Positions 9,207-19,304 of a DNA stretch of 64,000 bases are shown in pieces. Position 1 is the stretch's first letter, and every line of letters starts with the position of its first letter. A program made the translations under genes and the position numbers. The notes below the pieces were generated by a model. It was given only the letters and a program-made list of their open reading frames with translations, made no database searches and was not told where the DNA came from. The DNA comes from Gordonia asplenii. GTDB lineage: Bacteria > Actinomycetota > Actinomycetes > Mycobacteriales > Mycobacteriaceae. The stretch lies in contig NZ_JABBNB010000001.1 of NCBI RefSeq assembly GCF_012933505.1, positions 124,001 to 188,000 on the forward strand, written 5' to 3'.

Positions 9207-10580
9207 GTGGTAGTGACTCAAACCGTGCTGGCGTTGCCAGACAGTGCATTCGGCGTGCCGGACTCCGGCGACACCGCTTGGATGCTCGCCAGTGCAGCGC
9301 TCGTGCTGTTGATGACGCCGGCACTGGCGTTCTTCTACGGCGGTCTGTCGCGCAGCAAGTCCGTTCTGAACATGATGATGATGTCGTTCGGCTCCATCGG
9401 CACCGTCAGTGTCGTCTACGTGCTGTGGGGCTTCTCGATGTCCTTCGGCAACGGGATCACCGGCGACGACGACATCTGGGGCATCTTCTCCAATCCGTTC
9501 GGGCTCTTCGGCTCCGATCAGCTCGCCGAGACGAGAGACGTCGTCAAGGGCGGCGCGACCGTCACCGAGGCGGTCACCGGCGGTCTGACGATTCCGTCGA
9601 CGGTGTTCCTGGCCTTCCAGCTCACCTTCGCGGTGATCACGGTCGCGCTGATCTCGGGAGCCATCGCCGAACGTGTCAAGTTCTCCACCTGGCTGGTGTT
9701 CACCGTGCTGTGGGCCACCGTCGTCTACTTCCCGCTCGCCCACATGGTGTGGGGCGGCGGCATCATGTCCGGCTCGGAGCACGGTTTCGCGTCCTGGCTG
9801 TTCGGAACCGTGAAAGACGCGACCGGTAAGGTCAGCGCGGCCGTTCCGCCGATCGACTTCGCCGGTGGAACCGTCGTCCACATCAACGCCGGTATGGCCG
9901 GACTGGTTCTGGTACTCGTCGTCGGCAAGCGTCTCGGCTTCGGCAAGACGGCGTTCCGCCCGCACAACATCCCGTTCGTCATGCTCGGCGCCGCGCTCCT
10001 GTGGTTCGGGTGGTTCGGGTTCAACGCCGGGTCGGAGCTCAAGGCCGACACCAACGCCGGCATGGTCTGGATCAACACCACCGCCGCCACCGCTGCGGCG
10101 ATGATCGGCTGGCTGGCGGTGGAATGGGTCCGCGACCGTCACCCCACCAGCGTCGGCGCGGCGTCGGGCGTGGTCGCCGGGCTGGTCGCCATCACCCCCG
10201 CCTGTGGTGCCTTGACGCCGGTCGGTTCGCTCGGTCTCGGCGTGATCGCCGGAGCGCTGGCCGCCGTCGCCGTCGGACTGAAGAACAAGTTCGGCTACGA
10301 CGATTCGCTCGACGTCGTCGGTGTGCACCTGGTCGCCGGCCTGTGGGGCACGGTCGCCATCGGACTGTTCGCCAAGGAAACCGGCCTCCTCTACGGACAC
10401 GACTACAAGCAGCTCGTCGTGCAGCTCGTGATCGCGGCCTTCGCGCTGACCTTCACCGGCATCCTCACCGCGATCATCGCGGTGGTCCTCAAGCCGCTCG
10501 GCTGGCGAGTCAGCACCGACGAAGAGGCACAGGGTATCGATGAGACCGAGCACGCCGAAACCGCCTACGAATATGCCTAG
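9207..10580 (+). CDS. amt: Ammonium transporter
   Basis: A 457-residue Amt/MEP/Rh channel for ammonium uptake. About eleven hydrophobic helices are visible, starting with TAWMLASAALVLLMTPALAFFYGGL, and conserved Amt segments follow (GGTVVHINAGMAGLVLV, and GVHLVAGLWGTVAIGLF near the end). The two pore histidines fit the VHINAG and GVHLVAG positions. The GTG at 9207 was chosen because AAGGAGG lies at 9192-9198; an upstream GTG at 9180 lacks one. The TAG stop is supplied by the CTAG edge of the hairpin element that follows. It forms a nitrogen-sensing unit with glnB and glnD. Confidence 0.95.
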   Translation: MVVTQTVLALPDSAFGVPDSGDTAWMLASAALVLLMTPALAFFYGGLSRSKSVLNMMMMSFGSIGTVSVVYVLWGFSMSFGNGITGDDDIWGIFSNPFGLFGSDQLAETRDVVKGGATVTEAVTGGLTIPSTVFLAFQLTFAVITVALISGAIAERVKFSTWLVFTVLWATVVYFPLAHMVWGGGIMSGSEHGFASWLFGTVKDATGKVSAAVPPIDFAGGTVVHINAGMAGLVLVLVVGKRLGFGKTAFRPHNIPFVMLGAALLWFGWFGFNAGSELKADTNAGMVWINTTAATAAAMIGWLAVEWVRDRHPTSVGAASGVVAGLVAITPACGALTPVGSLGLGVIAGALAAVAVGLKNKFGYDDSLDVVGVHLVAGLWGTVAIGLFAKETGLLYGHDYKQLVVQLVIAAFALTFTGILTAIIAVVLKPLGWRVSTDEEAQGIDETEHAETAYEYA

Positions 10581-10744
10581 TGCCCCGTGTCGGAAATTCA
10601 TTGGACGGTATGCCGCGGCCACCTGAACGCCTGGCAGCGTTGTCGTCGGTCGCGATACCTACCGGTATCGCTCCCTCCTCCGCCTTGCCAGCCGTCCAGC
10701 TGACTCACGGCAACCGGCCAACAATTTCCGACACGAGACACTAG
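10577..10744 (+). repeat. CTAG-bounded hairpin element, copy 1
   Basis: A 168-base element between amt and glnB. Its ends are inverted repeats of 22 bases with 20 matches, each starting with CTAG (10577-10598 and 10723-10744; inner part CGTGTCGGAAATT). A 64-base core at 10628-10691 matches copy 2 (11208-11271) at 60 of 64 positions. The core itself folds: GCGATACC pairs with GGTATCGC, and CTGGCA near the left pairs with TGCCAG on the right. The left CTAG provides the amt stop codon. The nature of the element (non-autonomous transposon or structured RNA) is unresolved. Confidence 0.8.
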
Positions 10745-10820
10745 GGCGCGTCTTCGACAGGGGATGCACCCGGGCATCGGCGCACTGACTACGCTAATTC
10801 GTATGGAGAGGACCAATTAA

Positions 10821-11325
<505 letters not shown>

Positions 11326-11372
11326 GAGCCCCGCACTCACCACCGCCAAGCCGAGAAAGGGCAACTTCGACA

Positions 11373-13817
11373 ATGAGTACCTCCCCGATCGGCTCGGCCA
11401 AAGATCTGACGATCGCCCGCCGTAATCTGTTGGAGCGCAACGCGAGTGGCAAACTCGACGCCCCTGGGCTACGGCGGGCGCTCGGCGATCTGTTCGAATT
11501 CTGGCTGGCCACCAAGGCCACCGAACTCGGCATCACCGAACGCAGCGGATTCGCCATCGTCGCCGTCGGCGGCCTCGGGCGGCGTGAAGTGGTGCCGTAC
11601 TCGGATCTCGATCTGATCCTGCTGCACGACGAGATGAACCCCGACCGCGTCTCCGACGTCGCCGACGGACTCTGGTATCCGCTGTGGGACGCCAACATCG
11701 CCCTCGACCACAGCGTCCGGACGGTACCGCAGGCACTCGCGGTGGCCCGCGACGACGTCAGCGCGGCTCTCGGCATGACCGAGGCCCGCCACATCGTGGG
11801 CGACGAGGATCTCTCGTCGTTGTTGATCGGTGGAATCCGGCAGCAGTGGCGCACCGATATCCGACGCCGACTGCCCGACGTACTGACTCATGCCCAAGCG
11901 CGGTGGCAGCGGGCCGGCGACATCGCCCACCGCACCGAACCCGACCTCAAGAACGGTCGCGGCGGCCTGCGCGACGTGCAGCTCCTCTCGGCGCTGGCCC
12001 TCGGCCAGCTCACCGACGGGATGGGGTCGCTGCGGGCCGACTCACCCGGTGCCGCACCGCAATTGGCCTACGCGCGGCTGCTCGACATCCGCACCGAACT
12101 GCATCGCATCGCCGGACGGGCGCGTGAGCAGGTGCGCGCGCAAGACGCCGACGAGATCGGAGCCGCGCTGCGCGTCGGCGACCGCTTCGACCTGTCTCGG
12201 GTCATCAGCGATGCGTCGCGCACGATCTCCTATGCCGTGGAGGTCGGCATCCGCACGGCGTCGAACTCGGTGCCCCGACGTAGCCTCGCCGCCTTGCGGC
12301 GCACCCCGGTCCGCCGCCCCCTGGATGAGGGCGTCGTCGAACATCAAGGGGAGATCGTGTTGGCGCGCAACGCAATTCCCAGCCGGGATGCCGGCCTGGT
12401 GTTGCGCGTGGCATCGGCGTCGGCGCGCACCGGCCTGCCCATCGGCGCGTCGACGCTCAACCGCCTCGCCGACTTCGCACCCGAACTGCGTGCGCCGTGG
12501 TCGACCGAGGCACGCGACGACCTGATCGGCCTGCTCTCGACCGGGCATCGCATTCTCGGTCCGATCGAAGCACTCGACCGGACCGGATTGTGGGGGCGCC
12601 TGCTACCCGAGTGGGGAGCGGTCCGCGACCTGCCGCCGCGCGACGCGATCCACACCTGGACCGTCGACCGGCACCTTGTGGAGACCGTCGCCTACGCCGC
12701 GACGATGACCACGCGGGTCGCGCGCCCGGACTTGTTGCTGCTCGGCGCGCTCATCCACGACCTCGGCAAGGGGCGCGACGCCGACCACAGCGTCGTCGGG
12801 GCCGAACTCGCGGTGGCCATCGGCCAGCGGATGGGCCTGTGGCCGCAGGACACCGAGACACTCGCGGCGATGGTCCGTCATCATCTGCTGTTGCCGCAGA
12901 TCGCGACCCGCCGCGACCTCGGTGACCCGGCCACCGCGGCCGAGGTCGCTTACAAACTCGGCCATGACCGGCAGCTCCTCGAATTGTTGGCGGTTCTGGC
13001 CGAGGCCGACTCCAAGGCCACCGGACCCGGCGTGTGGGGCGACTGGAAGGCCTCGCTGATCGCCGAACTGGTCCGCCGGACCAGCGCGCTGATCGAAGGG
13101 GACGAGCCGCCCGCGCCCGAACCGTTGTCCGACGAGCTCAAGGCGCTGGCCGAAGCGGGCGGTTTCGCCGTCACCTTGACCCACACCCCCGACGGCCCGC
13201 ACACCCATCTGGTGACCATGGTCGCGCCGGACCGCCCCGGATTGCTTGCGAAGATGGCGGGTGTGCTGGCACTGGCCGGACTACGGGTGCAGGCCGCCAC
13301 CGTCAACGGGCACGCGGGCAGCGCCGTGAACACCTTCCGGGTGGTCCCACGGTTCGGCGAGCCACCACAGGATGTGCTCCTGCGCCAGCAGTTGATCGCC
13401 GCCGTCGACGGCAAACTCGACGTCGGGACGAAACTCGCCGAGCGCGCCGCCGCCGAGGAGACGTCGCGGCCGGTCGGGCTGAGCAAAGAAGAAGGCTTGC
13501 CGGCCCTGTTCGGCGTGGCACCGCCGAGGACGACGTGGACCCACCCCCGCGCCGACGTCTCCGTCCTGGAACTGCGCGCCCCCGACGCCGTCGGACTGCT
13601 CAGCAAGGTGACCGGAATCATCGAACGGCGTGGCGGGGAAGTGGTGTGGGCCACCGCGACCACGCTGGGCGGAACCGTCGTGGACAACTTCGGGCTGCGC
13701 CTGACCGGCGACGCCGAGCGGGCCAGGCAGCGCATCGAGGCCGAGGTCGTCGCGGCTACGTCGCCGCCTCGGGTGAACACCGACACTGACGACGTCGCAG
13801 ATCAAGCGCTCACGTAG
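11373..13817 (+). CDS. glnD: PII nucleotidyltransferase GlnD
   Basis: An 814-residue bifunctional enzyme that adds and removes a nucleotide on Tyr51 of PII according to glutamine level; actinobacterial GlnD enzymes characterised so far use ATP. The order of domains is clear: nucleotidyltransferase with GGLGRREVVPYSDLDL near residues 65-80, GlnD PII-UTase domain, HD domain with ALIHDLGKGRDADHS near residue 460, and two C-terminal ACT domains (starting near HLVTMVAPDRPGLLAKMAGV and VLELRAPDAVGLLSKVTGI) for glutamine sensing. The ATG at 11373 lies 47 bases after the second CTAG element; a longer frame would run into that element. Confidence 0.95.
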   Translation: MSTSPIGSAKDLTIARRNLLERNASGKLDAPGLRRALGDLFEFWLATKATELGITERSGFAIVAVGGLGRREVVPYSDLDLILLHDEMNPDRVSDVADGLWYPLWDANIALDHSVRTVPQALAVARDDVSAALGMTEARHIVGDEDLSSLLIGGIRQQWRTDIRRRLPDVLTHAQARWQRAGDIAHRTEPDLKNGRGGLRDVQLLSALALGQLTDGMGSLRADSPGAAPQLAYARLLDIRTELHRIAGRAREQVRAQDADEIGAALRVGDRFDLSRVISDASRTISYAVEVGIRTASNSVPRRSLAALRRTPVRRPLDEGVVEHQGEIVLARNAIPSRDAGLVLRVASASARTGLPIGASTLNRLADFAPELRAPWSTEARDDLIGLLSTGHRILGPIEALDRTGLWGRLLPEWGAVRDLPPRDAIHTWTVDRHLVETVAYAATMTTRVARPDLLLLGALIHDLGKGRDADHSVVGAELAVAIGQRMGLWPQDTETLAAMVRHHLLLPQIATRRDLGDPATAAEVAYKLGHDRQLLELLAVLAEADSKATGPGVWGDWKASLIAELVRRTSALIEGDEPPAPEPLSDELKALAEAGGFAVTLTHTPDGPHTHLVTMVAPDRPGLLAKMAGVLALAGLRVQAATVNGHAGSAVNTFRVVPRFGEPPQDVLLRQQLIAAVDGKLDVGTKLAERAAAEETSRPVGLSKEEGLPALFGVAPPRTTWTHPRADVSVLELRAPDAVGLLSKVTGIIERRGGEVVWATATTLGGTVVDNFGLRLTGDAERARQRIEAEVVAATSPPRVNTDTDDVADQALT

Positions 13818-13826
13818 CCTAGAGGA

Positions 13827-15410
13827 ATGTTTGATTCGCTCTCCGATCGCTTGACCGGTGTACTTTCCGACCTGCGCGGAAAGGGGCGCCTGTCCGACGC
13901 CGACATCGACCGGACCTGCCGGGAGATCCGCCTCGCACTGCTCGAAGCGGACGTCTCGCTGCCCGTGGTGCGCACGTTCATCGCCAAGATCAAAGAACGC
14001 GCCAAGGGCGCCGAGGTCTCCGGTGCCCTCAACCCGGCGCAGCAGGTCGTCAAGATCGTCAACGAAGAACTCATCGGCATCCTCGGCGGTGAGACCCGGC
14101 GGATCAGCCTCGCCAAGACACCGCCGACGGTCATCATGCTCGCCGGTCTGCAGGGCGCCGGTAAGACCACGCTGGCCGGCAAGCTGGGCAACTGGCTGAT
14201 CAAGCAGGGCCACACCCCGATGCTCGTCGCCTGCGACCTTCAGCGCCCCGGTGCGGTGTCGCAGCTGCAGATCGTGGGTGAGCGCGCGGGCGTGCCGGTG
14301 TTCGCACCGCACGCCGGAACCGGCGTCGGCGGCGAGGGTGCCCTCGGAGTCAGCGCGGGCGATCCGGTCGCCGTCGCGCGGGCGGGCGTCGAGCAGGCCC
14401 GCACCGAGCAGCGCGACGTCGTGATCATCGACACCGCGGGCCGCCTCGGCCTCGACGACGAGTTGATGCAGCAGGCCTCCGACATCCGCGCCGCCACCGA
14501 CCCCGACGAAGTCCTGTTCGTCGTCGACGCCATGATCGGCCAGGACGCGGTGACCACCGCCCAGGCCTTCGCCGACGGCGTCGGATTCACCGGCGTGGTC
14601 CTCACCAAGCTCGACGGCGACGCGCGCGGCGGCGCGGCACTGTCGGTGCGTGAGGTCACCGGCCAACCGATCATGTTCGCGTCGTCGGGGGAGAAGCTCG
14701 ACGACTTCGACGTCTTCCACCCGGACCGGATGGCCAGCCGCATCCTCGGCATGGGCGACGTGCTGTCGCTCATCGAGCAGGCCGAATCCCATTGGGACGC
14801 ACAGCAAGCCGAGGAAGCCGCGGCCAAGATCGTCGGCGGCGAACTGACCCTCGAGGACTTCCTCGAACAGATGTTGATGATCCGCAAGATGGGGCCGATC
14901 GGCAACATCCTGGGCATGCTGCCCGGCGCCGGGCAGATGAAGGACGCGATCGCCGCGGTCGACGACAAGCAGCTCGACCGCGTCCAGGCGATCATCCGCG
15001 GCATGACGCCCGCCGAGCGCGCCAACCCGAAGATCATCAACGCGTCGCGCCGCCTGCGTATCGCCAACGGTTCGGGCGTCACCGTCACCGACGTCAACCA
15101 GCTCGTCGACCGCTTCTTCGAAGCCCGCAAGATGATGGCGCAGATGTCCGGCCGGATGGGCATGGGCGGGATCAACCGCCGCTCCAAGAACAAGAACAAG
15201 GGCAAGGGCGGCAAGAAGGGCCGCGGCAAGGGACGTGGACCCACACCGCCGAAGGCGCGGGGAGGCTTCCCCGGAATGCCGGGGATGCCCGCGGGGTTCC
15301 CCGATCTGTCGGGCATGCCGGCCGGCCTCGACGAACTGCCGCCGGGCCTGCAGGGCATCGACTTCGACGCTATCGACGTCTCGAAATTCCAGCAGCCCAA
15401 GAACAAGTAG
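13827..15410 (+). CDS. ffh: Signal recognition particle protein Ffh
   Basis: A 527-residue SRP54 GTPase that binds signal peptides and 4.5S RNA and delivers ribosomes to FtsY. The N domain is followed by G1 GLQGAGKT at residues 107-114, DTAGR, TKLDGDARGG and the FASSGEKLDDFDVFHPDR closing segment. The methionine-rich M domain covers about residues 330-460 (EQMLMIRKMGPIGNILGML, RKMMAQMSGRMGMGGI). A basic Lys/Gly stretch and a Gly/Met/Pro tail end the protein, as in other Actinobacteria. It starts 9 bases after glnD, as in M. tuberculosis. Confidence 0.97.
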   Translation: MFDSLSDRLTGVLSDLRGKGRLSDADIDRTCREIRLALLEADVSLPVVRTFIAKIKERAKGAEVSGALNPAQQVVKIVNEELIGILGGETRRISLAKTPPTVIMLAGLQGAGKTTLAGKLGNWLIKQGHTPMLVACDLQRPGAVSQLQIVGERAGVPVFAPHAGTGVGGEGALGVSAGDPVAVARAGVEQARTEQRDVVIIDTAGRLGLDDELMQQASDIRAATDPDEVLFVVDAMIGQDAVTTAQAFADGVGFTGVVLTKLDGDARGGAALSVREVTGQPIMFASSGEKLDDFDVFHPDRMASRILGMGDVLSLIEQAESHWDAQQAEEAAAKIVGGELTLEDFLEQMLMIRKMGPIGNILGMLPGAGQMKDAIAAVDDKQLDRVQAIIRGMTPAERANPKIINASRRLRIANGSGVTVTDVNQLVDRFFEARKMMAQMSGRMGMGGINRRSKNKNKGKGGKKGRGKGRGPTPPKARGGFPGMPGMPAGFPDLSGMPAGLDELPPGLQGIDFDAIDVSKFQQPKNK

Positions 15411-15420
15411 CGTCGCGACG

Positions 15421-16503
15421 ATGAGTGACACCGCGGTCCGGCACTACGGCGGACGAGATCCTTTCACCGGTGAGCGCCTCGACCTGTGGGTGCACGACGG
15501 CATCATCGCCCGCGAACCGGTGCCCGGCGCGGTCACCGTCGTCGACGACGCCTGGCTGATCCCGGGGCTGGTCGATGCCCACAACCACGTCGGCATCGCC
15601 CCCGGACTCGGTGTGACCGTCGAGCAGGCGCGGGTCTCGGCCTACGCCGACGCGCGGGCGGGCACGTTGCTCATCCGCGAGGTGGGGTCACCGCTGGACA
15701 CCCATCCGCTCGATGCAGATCCGTTGTGCCCCAGGTTCATCCGGTCCGGCAAACACATCGCGCGAACCAAGCGGTACCTGCGTGACTACGGCATCGACCT
15801 CGACGACCCCGACGAATTGGCCGCCGAGGTCACCCGGCAGGCCGCCGACGGCGACGGGTGGGTCAAGATCGTCGGCGACTGGATCGACCGCGACCTCGGC
15901 GATCTGGCCCCGCTGTGGACGTCGACCCAGCTGCGGGCCGCGGTGGCCGCCGCGCATGACGCGGGTGTCAAGATCACCGCGCACGTGTTCGGGACGGACG
16001 CGCTCGACGATCTGATCGACGCGGGCGTCGACTGCATCGAACACGGAACCGGGCTGCGGCCCGATCACCTCGACAAACTCGTTGAGCGCTCAATCGCCCT
16101 GGTGCCCACCATGATTCAGGTCGACAACTTCCCGGCGATCGCCGCCGGCGCCGACCGCTTCCCGACCTACCGGGCGAATATGCTCGCGCTGCACGACAAT
16201 GCGAGCGAGGTGTTCGCGGCTGCCCGGGAGGCCGGGGTGGCGATGTTCGCCGGCACCGACGCGGGCGGCTTCGTCGAACACGGCCGCATCGTCGACGAGA
16301 TCGAAGCCATGGCCGCACTCGGCTTCGGGCCGCGCGAGGCGCTGTGGCAGGCGTCGGTCGCGCCGCGGCAGTGGCTCGGTGCCGGGCTGCTCGACGACGG
16401 CGACCGTGCCGACTTCCTGGTGCTCGACGCCGATCCGACCGTCGACCCGAGTACCCTGCGCCGTCCGAAAGCGGTGGTGAGCTCCGGCGTCGAATTGACG
16501 TAG
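15421..16503 (+). CDS. Amidohydrolase-family enzyme
   Basis: A 360-residue metal-dependent amidohydrolase, probably cytosolic. Metal-ligand motifs of the superfamily are visible: DAHNHVG after a short beta domain (residues 52-58), GWVKIVGDW in the middle, ITAHVFG and CIEHGTG, and GTDAGG with the catalytic Asp near residue 280. The substrate cannot be read from the sequence; relatives include imidazolonepropionase-like and prolidase-like enzymes. An orthologous amidohydrolase gene follows ffh in M. tuberculosis (Rv2915c), so it belongs to the conserved backbone. Its ATG is 10 bases after the ffh stop, suggesting co-transcription. Confidence 0.85.
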   Translation: MSDTAVRHYGGRDPFTGERLDLWVHDGIIAREPVPGAVTVVDDAWLIPGLVDAHNHVGIAPGLGVTVEQARVSAYADARAGTLLIREVGSPLDTHPLDADPLCPRFIRSGKHIARTKRYLRDYGIDLDDPDELAAEVTRQAADGDGWVKIVGDWIDRDLGDLAPLWTSTQLRAAVAAAHDAGVKITAHVFGTDALDDLIDAGVDCIEHGTGLRPDHLDKLVERSIALVPTMIQVDNFPAIAAGADRFPTYRANMLALHDNASEVFAAAREAGVAMFAGTDAGGFVEHGRIVDEIEAMAALGFGPREALWQASVAPRQWLGAGLLDDGDRADFLVLDADPTVDPSTLRRPKAVVSSGVELT

Positions 16504-16520
16504 CGGGCAAATCCGATGTG

Positions 16521-16563
16521 AAGGCCCGGTTTCGACCCTCGATGAGCGTCGGAACCGGGCCTT
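16521..16563 (+). terminator. Terminator-like hairpin after the amidohydrolase gene
   Basis: A stem of 16 positions with 15 pairs: AAGGCCCGGTTTCGAC at 16521-16536 against GTCGGAACCGGGCCTT at 16548-16563, with an 11-base loop. No T run follows, which is usual in high-GC Actinobacteria. It lies 17 bases after the stop codon. Confidence 0.75.
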
Positions 16564-16800
16564 CGCGTCGGAAATACAGATCCGGTGACAAATGTGACCA
16601 GGCGGGCTGGACGTTGATATTACTAGTTGGTAAGATAGCTCCAGCGTTGCGCGACCTGGTGTGAAGTTCTGGGGGTCGCCACGAGGTCGCCGGGGTCGCA
16701 GGCCCCGGCGATCGCCGTTGAAGTCGGTGTCAACGTCGGTGTGGTTACCCCGCGCGGGGTGGGGTAACCACACACACTTTCCGTCTCGCCCGCTCGGGGC
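16564..16800 (+). other. Gap before rpsP with two further hairpins
   Basis: No gene is seen. CGCCGGGG at 16688-16695 pairs with CCCCGGCG at 16703-16710. GTGTGGTTACCCC at 16739-16751 pairs perfectly with GGGGTAACCACAC at 16761-16773 around a 9-base loop. Between the terminator and these hairpins is a short AT-richer patch with TAAGAT at about 16630 that might be a -10 for a short transcript ended by the hairpins; this is speculative. The hairpins may insulate the rpsP promoter. Confidence 0.5.
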
Positions 16801-16833
16801 GATTTCTCTTTCCGCCGGCAGATCTGGCAGAAT
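16801..16833 (+). promoter_or_regulatory. rpsP promoter, same architecture as rplS
   Basis: GATTTC at 16801-16806, a 13-base spacer, then AGATCTGGCAGAAT at 16820-16833. The same arrangement with the same spacer occurs before rplS (20603-20638: GGTGATTTC and AGATCTGGCACAAT). The TGGCASAAT part reads as an extended -10. It gives an rpsP leader of about 115 bases. Confidence 0.6.
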
Positions 16834-16955
16834 TACCCGCTGGTTCGTCGGTCGCGGTTACGCACCGCCCGACGGTCACACCACAAGCACCGCAAAACCG
16901 GGCCCGCCATCCGGCGGCGTCGCTGAATTGCGCCGTGACCATCGAAGGAATACAC

Positions 16956-17414
16956 ATGGCTGTCAAGATCAAGCTCACCCGCCTGGGCAAGATTCGCAAC
17001 CCGCAGTACCGCATCGTCGTCGCCGACTCGCGCACCCGCCGCGACGGCCGCGTGATCGAGACCATCGGCAAGTACCACCCGAAGGAAGAGCCGAGCCTCA
17101 TCGAGGTCGACTCCGAGCGCGCACAGTACTGGCTGGGCGTCGGCGCACAGCCGACCGATCCGGTAGCCGCCATCCTCAAGGTGACCGGTGACTGGCAGAA
17201 GTTCAAGGGCCTGCCGGGCGCTGAAGGCACCCTGAAGGTCGCCGCGCCGAAGGCCAGCAAGCTCGACCTGTTCAACGCCGCACTCGCGGCCGCCGACAAC
17301 GAGCCGGTCGCCGCCGCGACCACCCCGAAGAAGAAGGCCGCCAAGAAGGACGAGGCTGCCGACGAGGCCAAGGCCGACGACGCTGCCGCCGAGGGTGACA
17401 AGGCCGACGCGTGA
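16956..17414 (+). CDS. rpsP: Small ribosomal subunit protein bS16
   Basis: A 152-residue S16, a 30S assembly protein. The first 80 or so residues are the conserved domain ([39 protein letters not shown]). The remaining C-terminal part is a Lys/Ala/Asp-rich extension that many actinobacterial S16 proteins have. GAAGGAA at 16944-16950 sits correctly before the ATG at 16956. The stop TGA overlaps the GTG of khpA (GTGA at 17411-17414). Confidence 0.96.
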   Translation: MAVKIKLTRLGKIRNPQYRIVVADSRTRRDGRVIETIGKYHPKEEPSLIEVDSERAQYWLGVGAQPTDPVAAILKVTGDWQKFKGLPGAEGTLKVAAPKASKLDLFNAALAAADNEPVAAATTPKKKAAKKDEAADEAKADDAAAEGDKADA

Positions 17415-17653
17415 GCGCAGTCGTCGCTGATGCCGTCGAACACCTCGTTCGCGGCATCGTGTCCAACCCCGACGACGTCCGGGTCGAGATGATCACCGGC
17501 CGTCGGGGCCGGATGGTCGAGGTGCACGTGCACCCCGACGATCTCGGCAAGGTCATCGGTCGCAACGGCCGCACCGCGACCGCCCTGCGCACCCTCGTCG
17601 GTGGCATCGGCGGCCGGGGCGTCCGCGTCGACATCGTCGACACCGACCGCTGA
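17411..17653 (+). CDS. khpA: KH-domain RNA-binding protein KhpA
   Basis: An 80-residue single KH-domain protein (YlqC/KhpA group). The RNA-contacting loop [15 protein letters not shown] with its GxxG core is at about residues 46-60. Homologues bind RNA together with KhpB/Jag, and the gene is regularly placed between rpsP and rimM, as here. The GTG start overlaps the rpsP stop by four bases. Function beyond RNA binding is not shown by the sequence. Confidence 0.9.
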   Translation: MSAVVADAVEHLVRGIVSNPDDVRVEMITGRRGRMVEVHVHPDDLGKVIGRNGRTATALRTLVGGIGGRGVRVDIVDTDR

Positions 17654-17676
17654 CCGGCAGTACTTCAGGCGCGCAC

Positions 17677-18198
17677 GTGGATCTCGTCGTCGGCCGAGTG
17701 GTCAAATCACACGGTATTCGTGGAGAGCTCGTCGTCGATGTGCGCACCGACGACCCCGATGTGCGCTTCGCGCCGGGGGTCACCCTGCGTGGGCGCGCCC
17801 CGCGCGGTGGTGGCGAGAACATCTATACGGTGGCAGCCGCCCGGAGTCATTCCGGGCGGCTGTTGCTGTCGCTTACGCAGGTCACCGACCGCACCACCGC
17901 CGACGCGATGCGCGGGGTGCTCTTCCTGATCGACGCCGCCGACGTCTCCTCCGGCGACGACCCGGACGAGTTCTACGACCACGAACTCGAGGGCGTGCAA
18001 GTGGTCACCGTCGACGGCGATCCGGTCGGCGTCGTCGAAGAAATTCTGCATCTCGGGGCGTCGGATCTGTTGTCGGTGCGTTCCGCCGACGGTCGGGAAC
18101 TGTTGATTCCGTTCGTCGCGGAAATCGTGCCGGAGTGCTCCACCGAGCAGATCGTCATCGATCCGCCGGACGGCTTGCTCACTCCCGAGCAGTGGTGA
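17677..18198 (+). CDS. rimM: Ribosome maturation factor RimM
   Basis: A 173-residue RimM, needed for maturation of the 30S head and binding S19. The N-terminal domain starts with [23 protein letters not shown] and the C-terminal PRC barrel is recognisable in [35 protein letters not shown] and in [11 protein letters not shown]. The GTG at 17677 begins directly at the conserved N terminus. The stop overlaps the trmD start by one base (TGATG), so translation is coupled within rpsP-khpA-rimM-trmD. Confidence 0.95.
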   Translation: MDLVVGRVVKSHGIRGELVVDVRTDDPDVRFAPGVTLRGRAPRGGGENIYTVAAARSHSGRLLLSLTQVTDRTTADAMRGVLFLIDAADVSSGDDPDEFYDHELEGVQVVTVDGDPVGVVEEILHLGASDLLSVRSADGRELLIPFVAEIVPECSTEQIVIDPPDGLLTPEQW

Positions 18199-18896
18199 TG
18201 TCGGACCCCGCGCCGTCGACGATGCGCATCGACGTCGTGTCGATCTTCCCCGACTACCTCGAACCGCTGCGAGTTGCCTTGTTGGGCAAGGCGATCGACA
18301 AGGGACTGCTCAGCGTCGCAGTGCACGATCTGCGTGACTGGGCCACCGACGTACACCGCAGCGTCGACGACTCGCCCTACGGCGGCGGGCCCGGAATGGT
18401 CATGAAACCGCAGGTGTGGGGCCCGTGCCTCGACGACGTCTGCCCCGATGACGCGCTCCTCGTCGTCCCCACGCCGGCGGGCGTGCCGTTCACCCAGGCC
18501 ACCGCGCAGCGCTGGAGTACCGAGCGCCACCTCGTCTTCGCGTGCGGCCGCTACGAGGGCATCGACCAGCGCGTCTTCGACGACGCCGCACGGCGGGTCC
18601 GCGTGGAAGAGGTGTCGATTGGCGACTTCGTGCTGATCGGCGGGGAGGTTGCGGTACTCGCAATGGTGGAGGCGACCGTGCGCCTGGTGCCCGGCGTCCT
18701 CGGCAACCCGGCGTCGCACCAGGAGGATTCATTCTCCGACGGACTGCTCGAAGGGCCGTCGTACACCCGCCCGGAGACTTGGCGGGAATTGTCGGTGCCG
18801 CCCGTGCTGCTTAGCGGCGACCACGCGAAAGTGGCCGCGTGGCGGCGGGAACAGTCTCTGCTGCGGACTGCTCAGCGACGTCCAGACCTGTTGTAA
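18198..18896 (+). CDS. trmD: tRNA (guanine-N1-)-methyltransferase TrmD
   Basis: A 232-residue SPOUT methyltransferase making m1G37 in tRNA, which prevents +1 frameshifting. The trefoil-knot AdoMet site is complete: [40 protein letters not shown] and the [20 protein letters not shown] segment. Two starts are possible, ATG 18198 (used here, coupled to rimM) and ATG 18222, which begins with the conserved [12 protein letters not shown]. Normally trmD is followed closely by rplS; here two extra genes intervene. Confidence 0.95.
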   Translation: MSDPAPSTMRIDVVSIFPDYLEPLRVALLGKAIDKGLLSVAVHDLRDWATDVHRSVDDSPYGGGPGMVMKPQVWGPCLDDVCPDDALLVVPTPAGVPFTQATAQRWSTERHLVFACGRYEGIDQRVFDDAARRVRVEEVSIGDFVLIGGEVAVLAMVEATVRLVPGVLGNPASHQEDSFSDGLLEGPSYTRPETWRELSVPPVLLSGDHAKVAAWRREQSLLRTAQRRPDLL

Positions 18897-18977
18897 CGCA
18901 ACGTCTTCCGTCGATCGGTGACCCTTTTGTCCGACCCGTGGCATAAGGTGCGGGGAGGGTGGAGCCGGGGAGGCGTG

Positions 18978-19304
18978 ATGAACGGGGAACAACTGCGGAC
19001 CGAATTGGCGGGTCGGCGCGCGGAATTCGACAGACTCGCCGAGGCGACGTCGCGGCTGACCGCCGATGCGGCCAGTCGCGATCAGTTGGTGTCGGTGCAG
19101 ATCAATGCCCGCGGGTTGCTGAGGAGTCTGCGAATCGAACCGGCGGCACTGCGACGGTATCGGGCCGACCAACTGGCTGCCGAAATCCTCGCGCTGGTAC
19201 AGGCCGCCGACGAGAAGATCGCCGCGGTCCGGAACCGAATGATCGCCGCCACCGTCCAAGAAGGCAACGATTATTCGCAGCAGCCGGGAGGACAGTCACA
19301 ATGA
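18978..19304 (+). CDS. YbaB/EbfC-like protein
   Basis: A 108-residue protein resembling the YbaB/EbfC nucleoid-associated family: an N-terminal helix (ELAGRRAEFDRLAEATSRL), a central strand pair (VSVQINARGLLRSLRIEP) and a C-terminal helix (ADQLAAEILALVQAADEKIAAVRNRM). In mycolic-acid Actinobacteria such small YbaB-like genes often accompany type VII secretion or related substrate genes. GGGGAGG at 18967-18973 supports the ATG at 18978. The stop overlaps the next ATG (ATGA, 19301-19304), so the two proteins probably work together. A TAAGGT at 18944-18949 could be its -10. Confidence 0.65.
   Translation: MNGEQLRTELAGRRAEFDRLAEATSRLTADAASRDQLVSVQINARGLLRSLRIEPAALRRYRADQLAAEILALVQAADEKIAAVRNRMIAATVQEGNDYSQQPGGQSQ

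Noticed and set aside
13281-15431. 716-codon minus-strand open frame over ffh
   Set aside because: Composition typical of an antisense frame in high-GC DNA; ffh on the other strand is certain.
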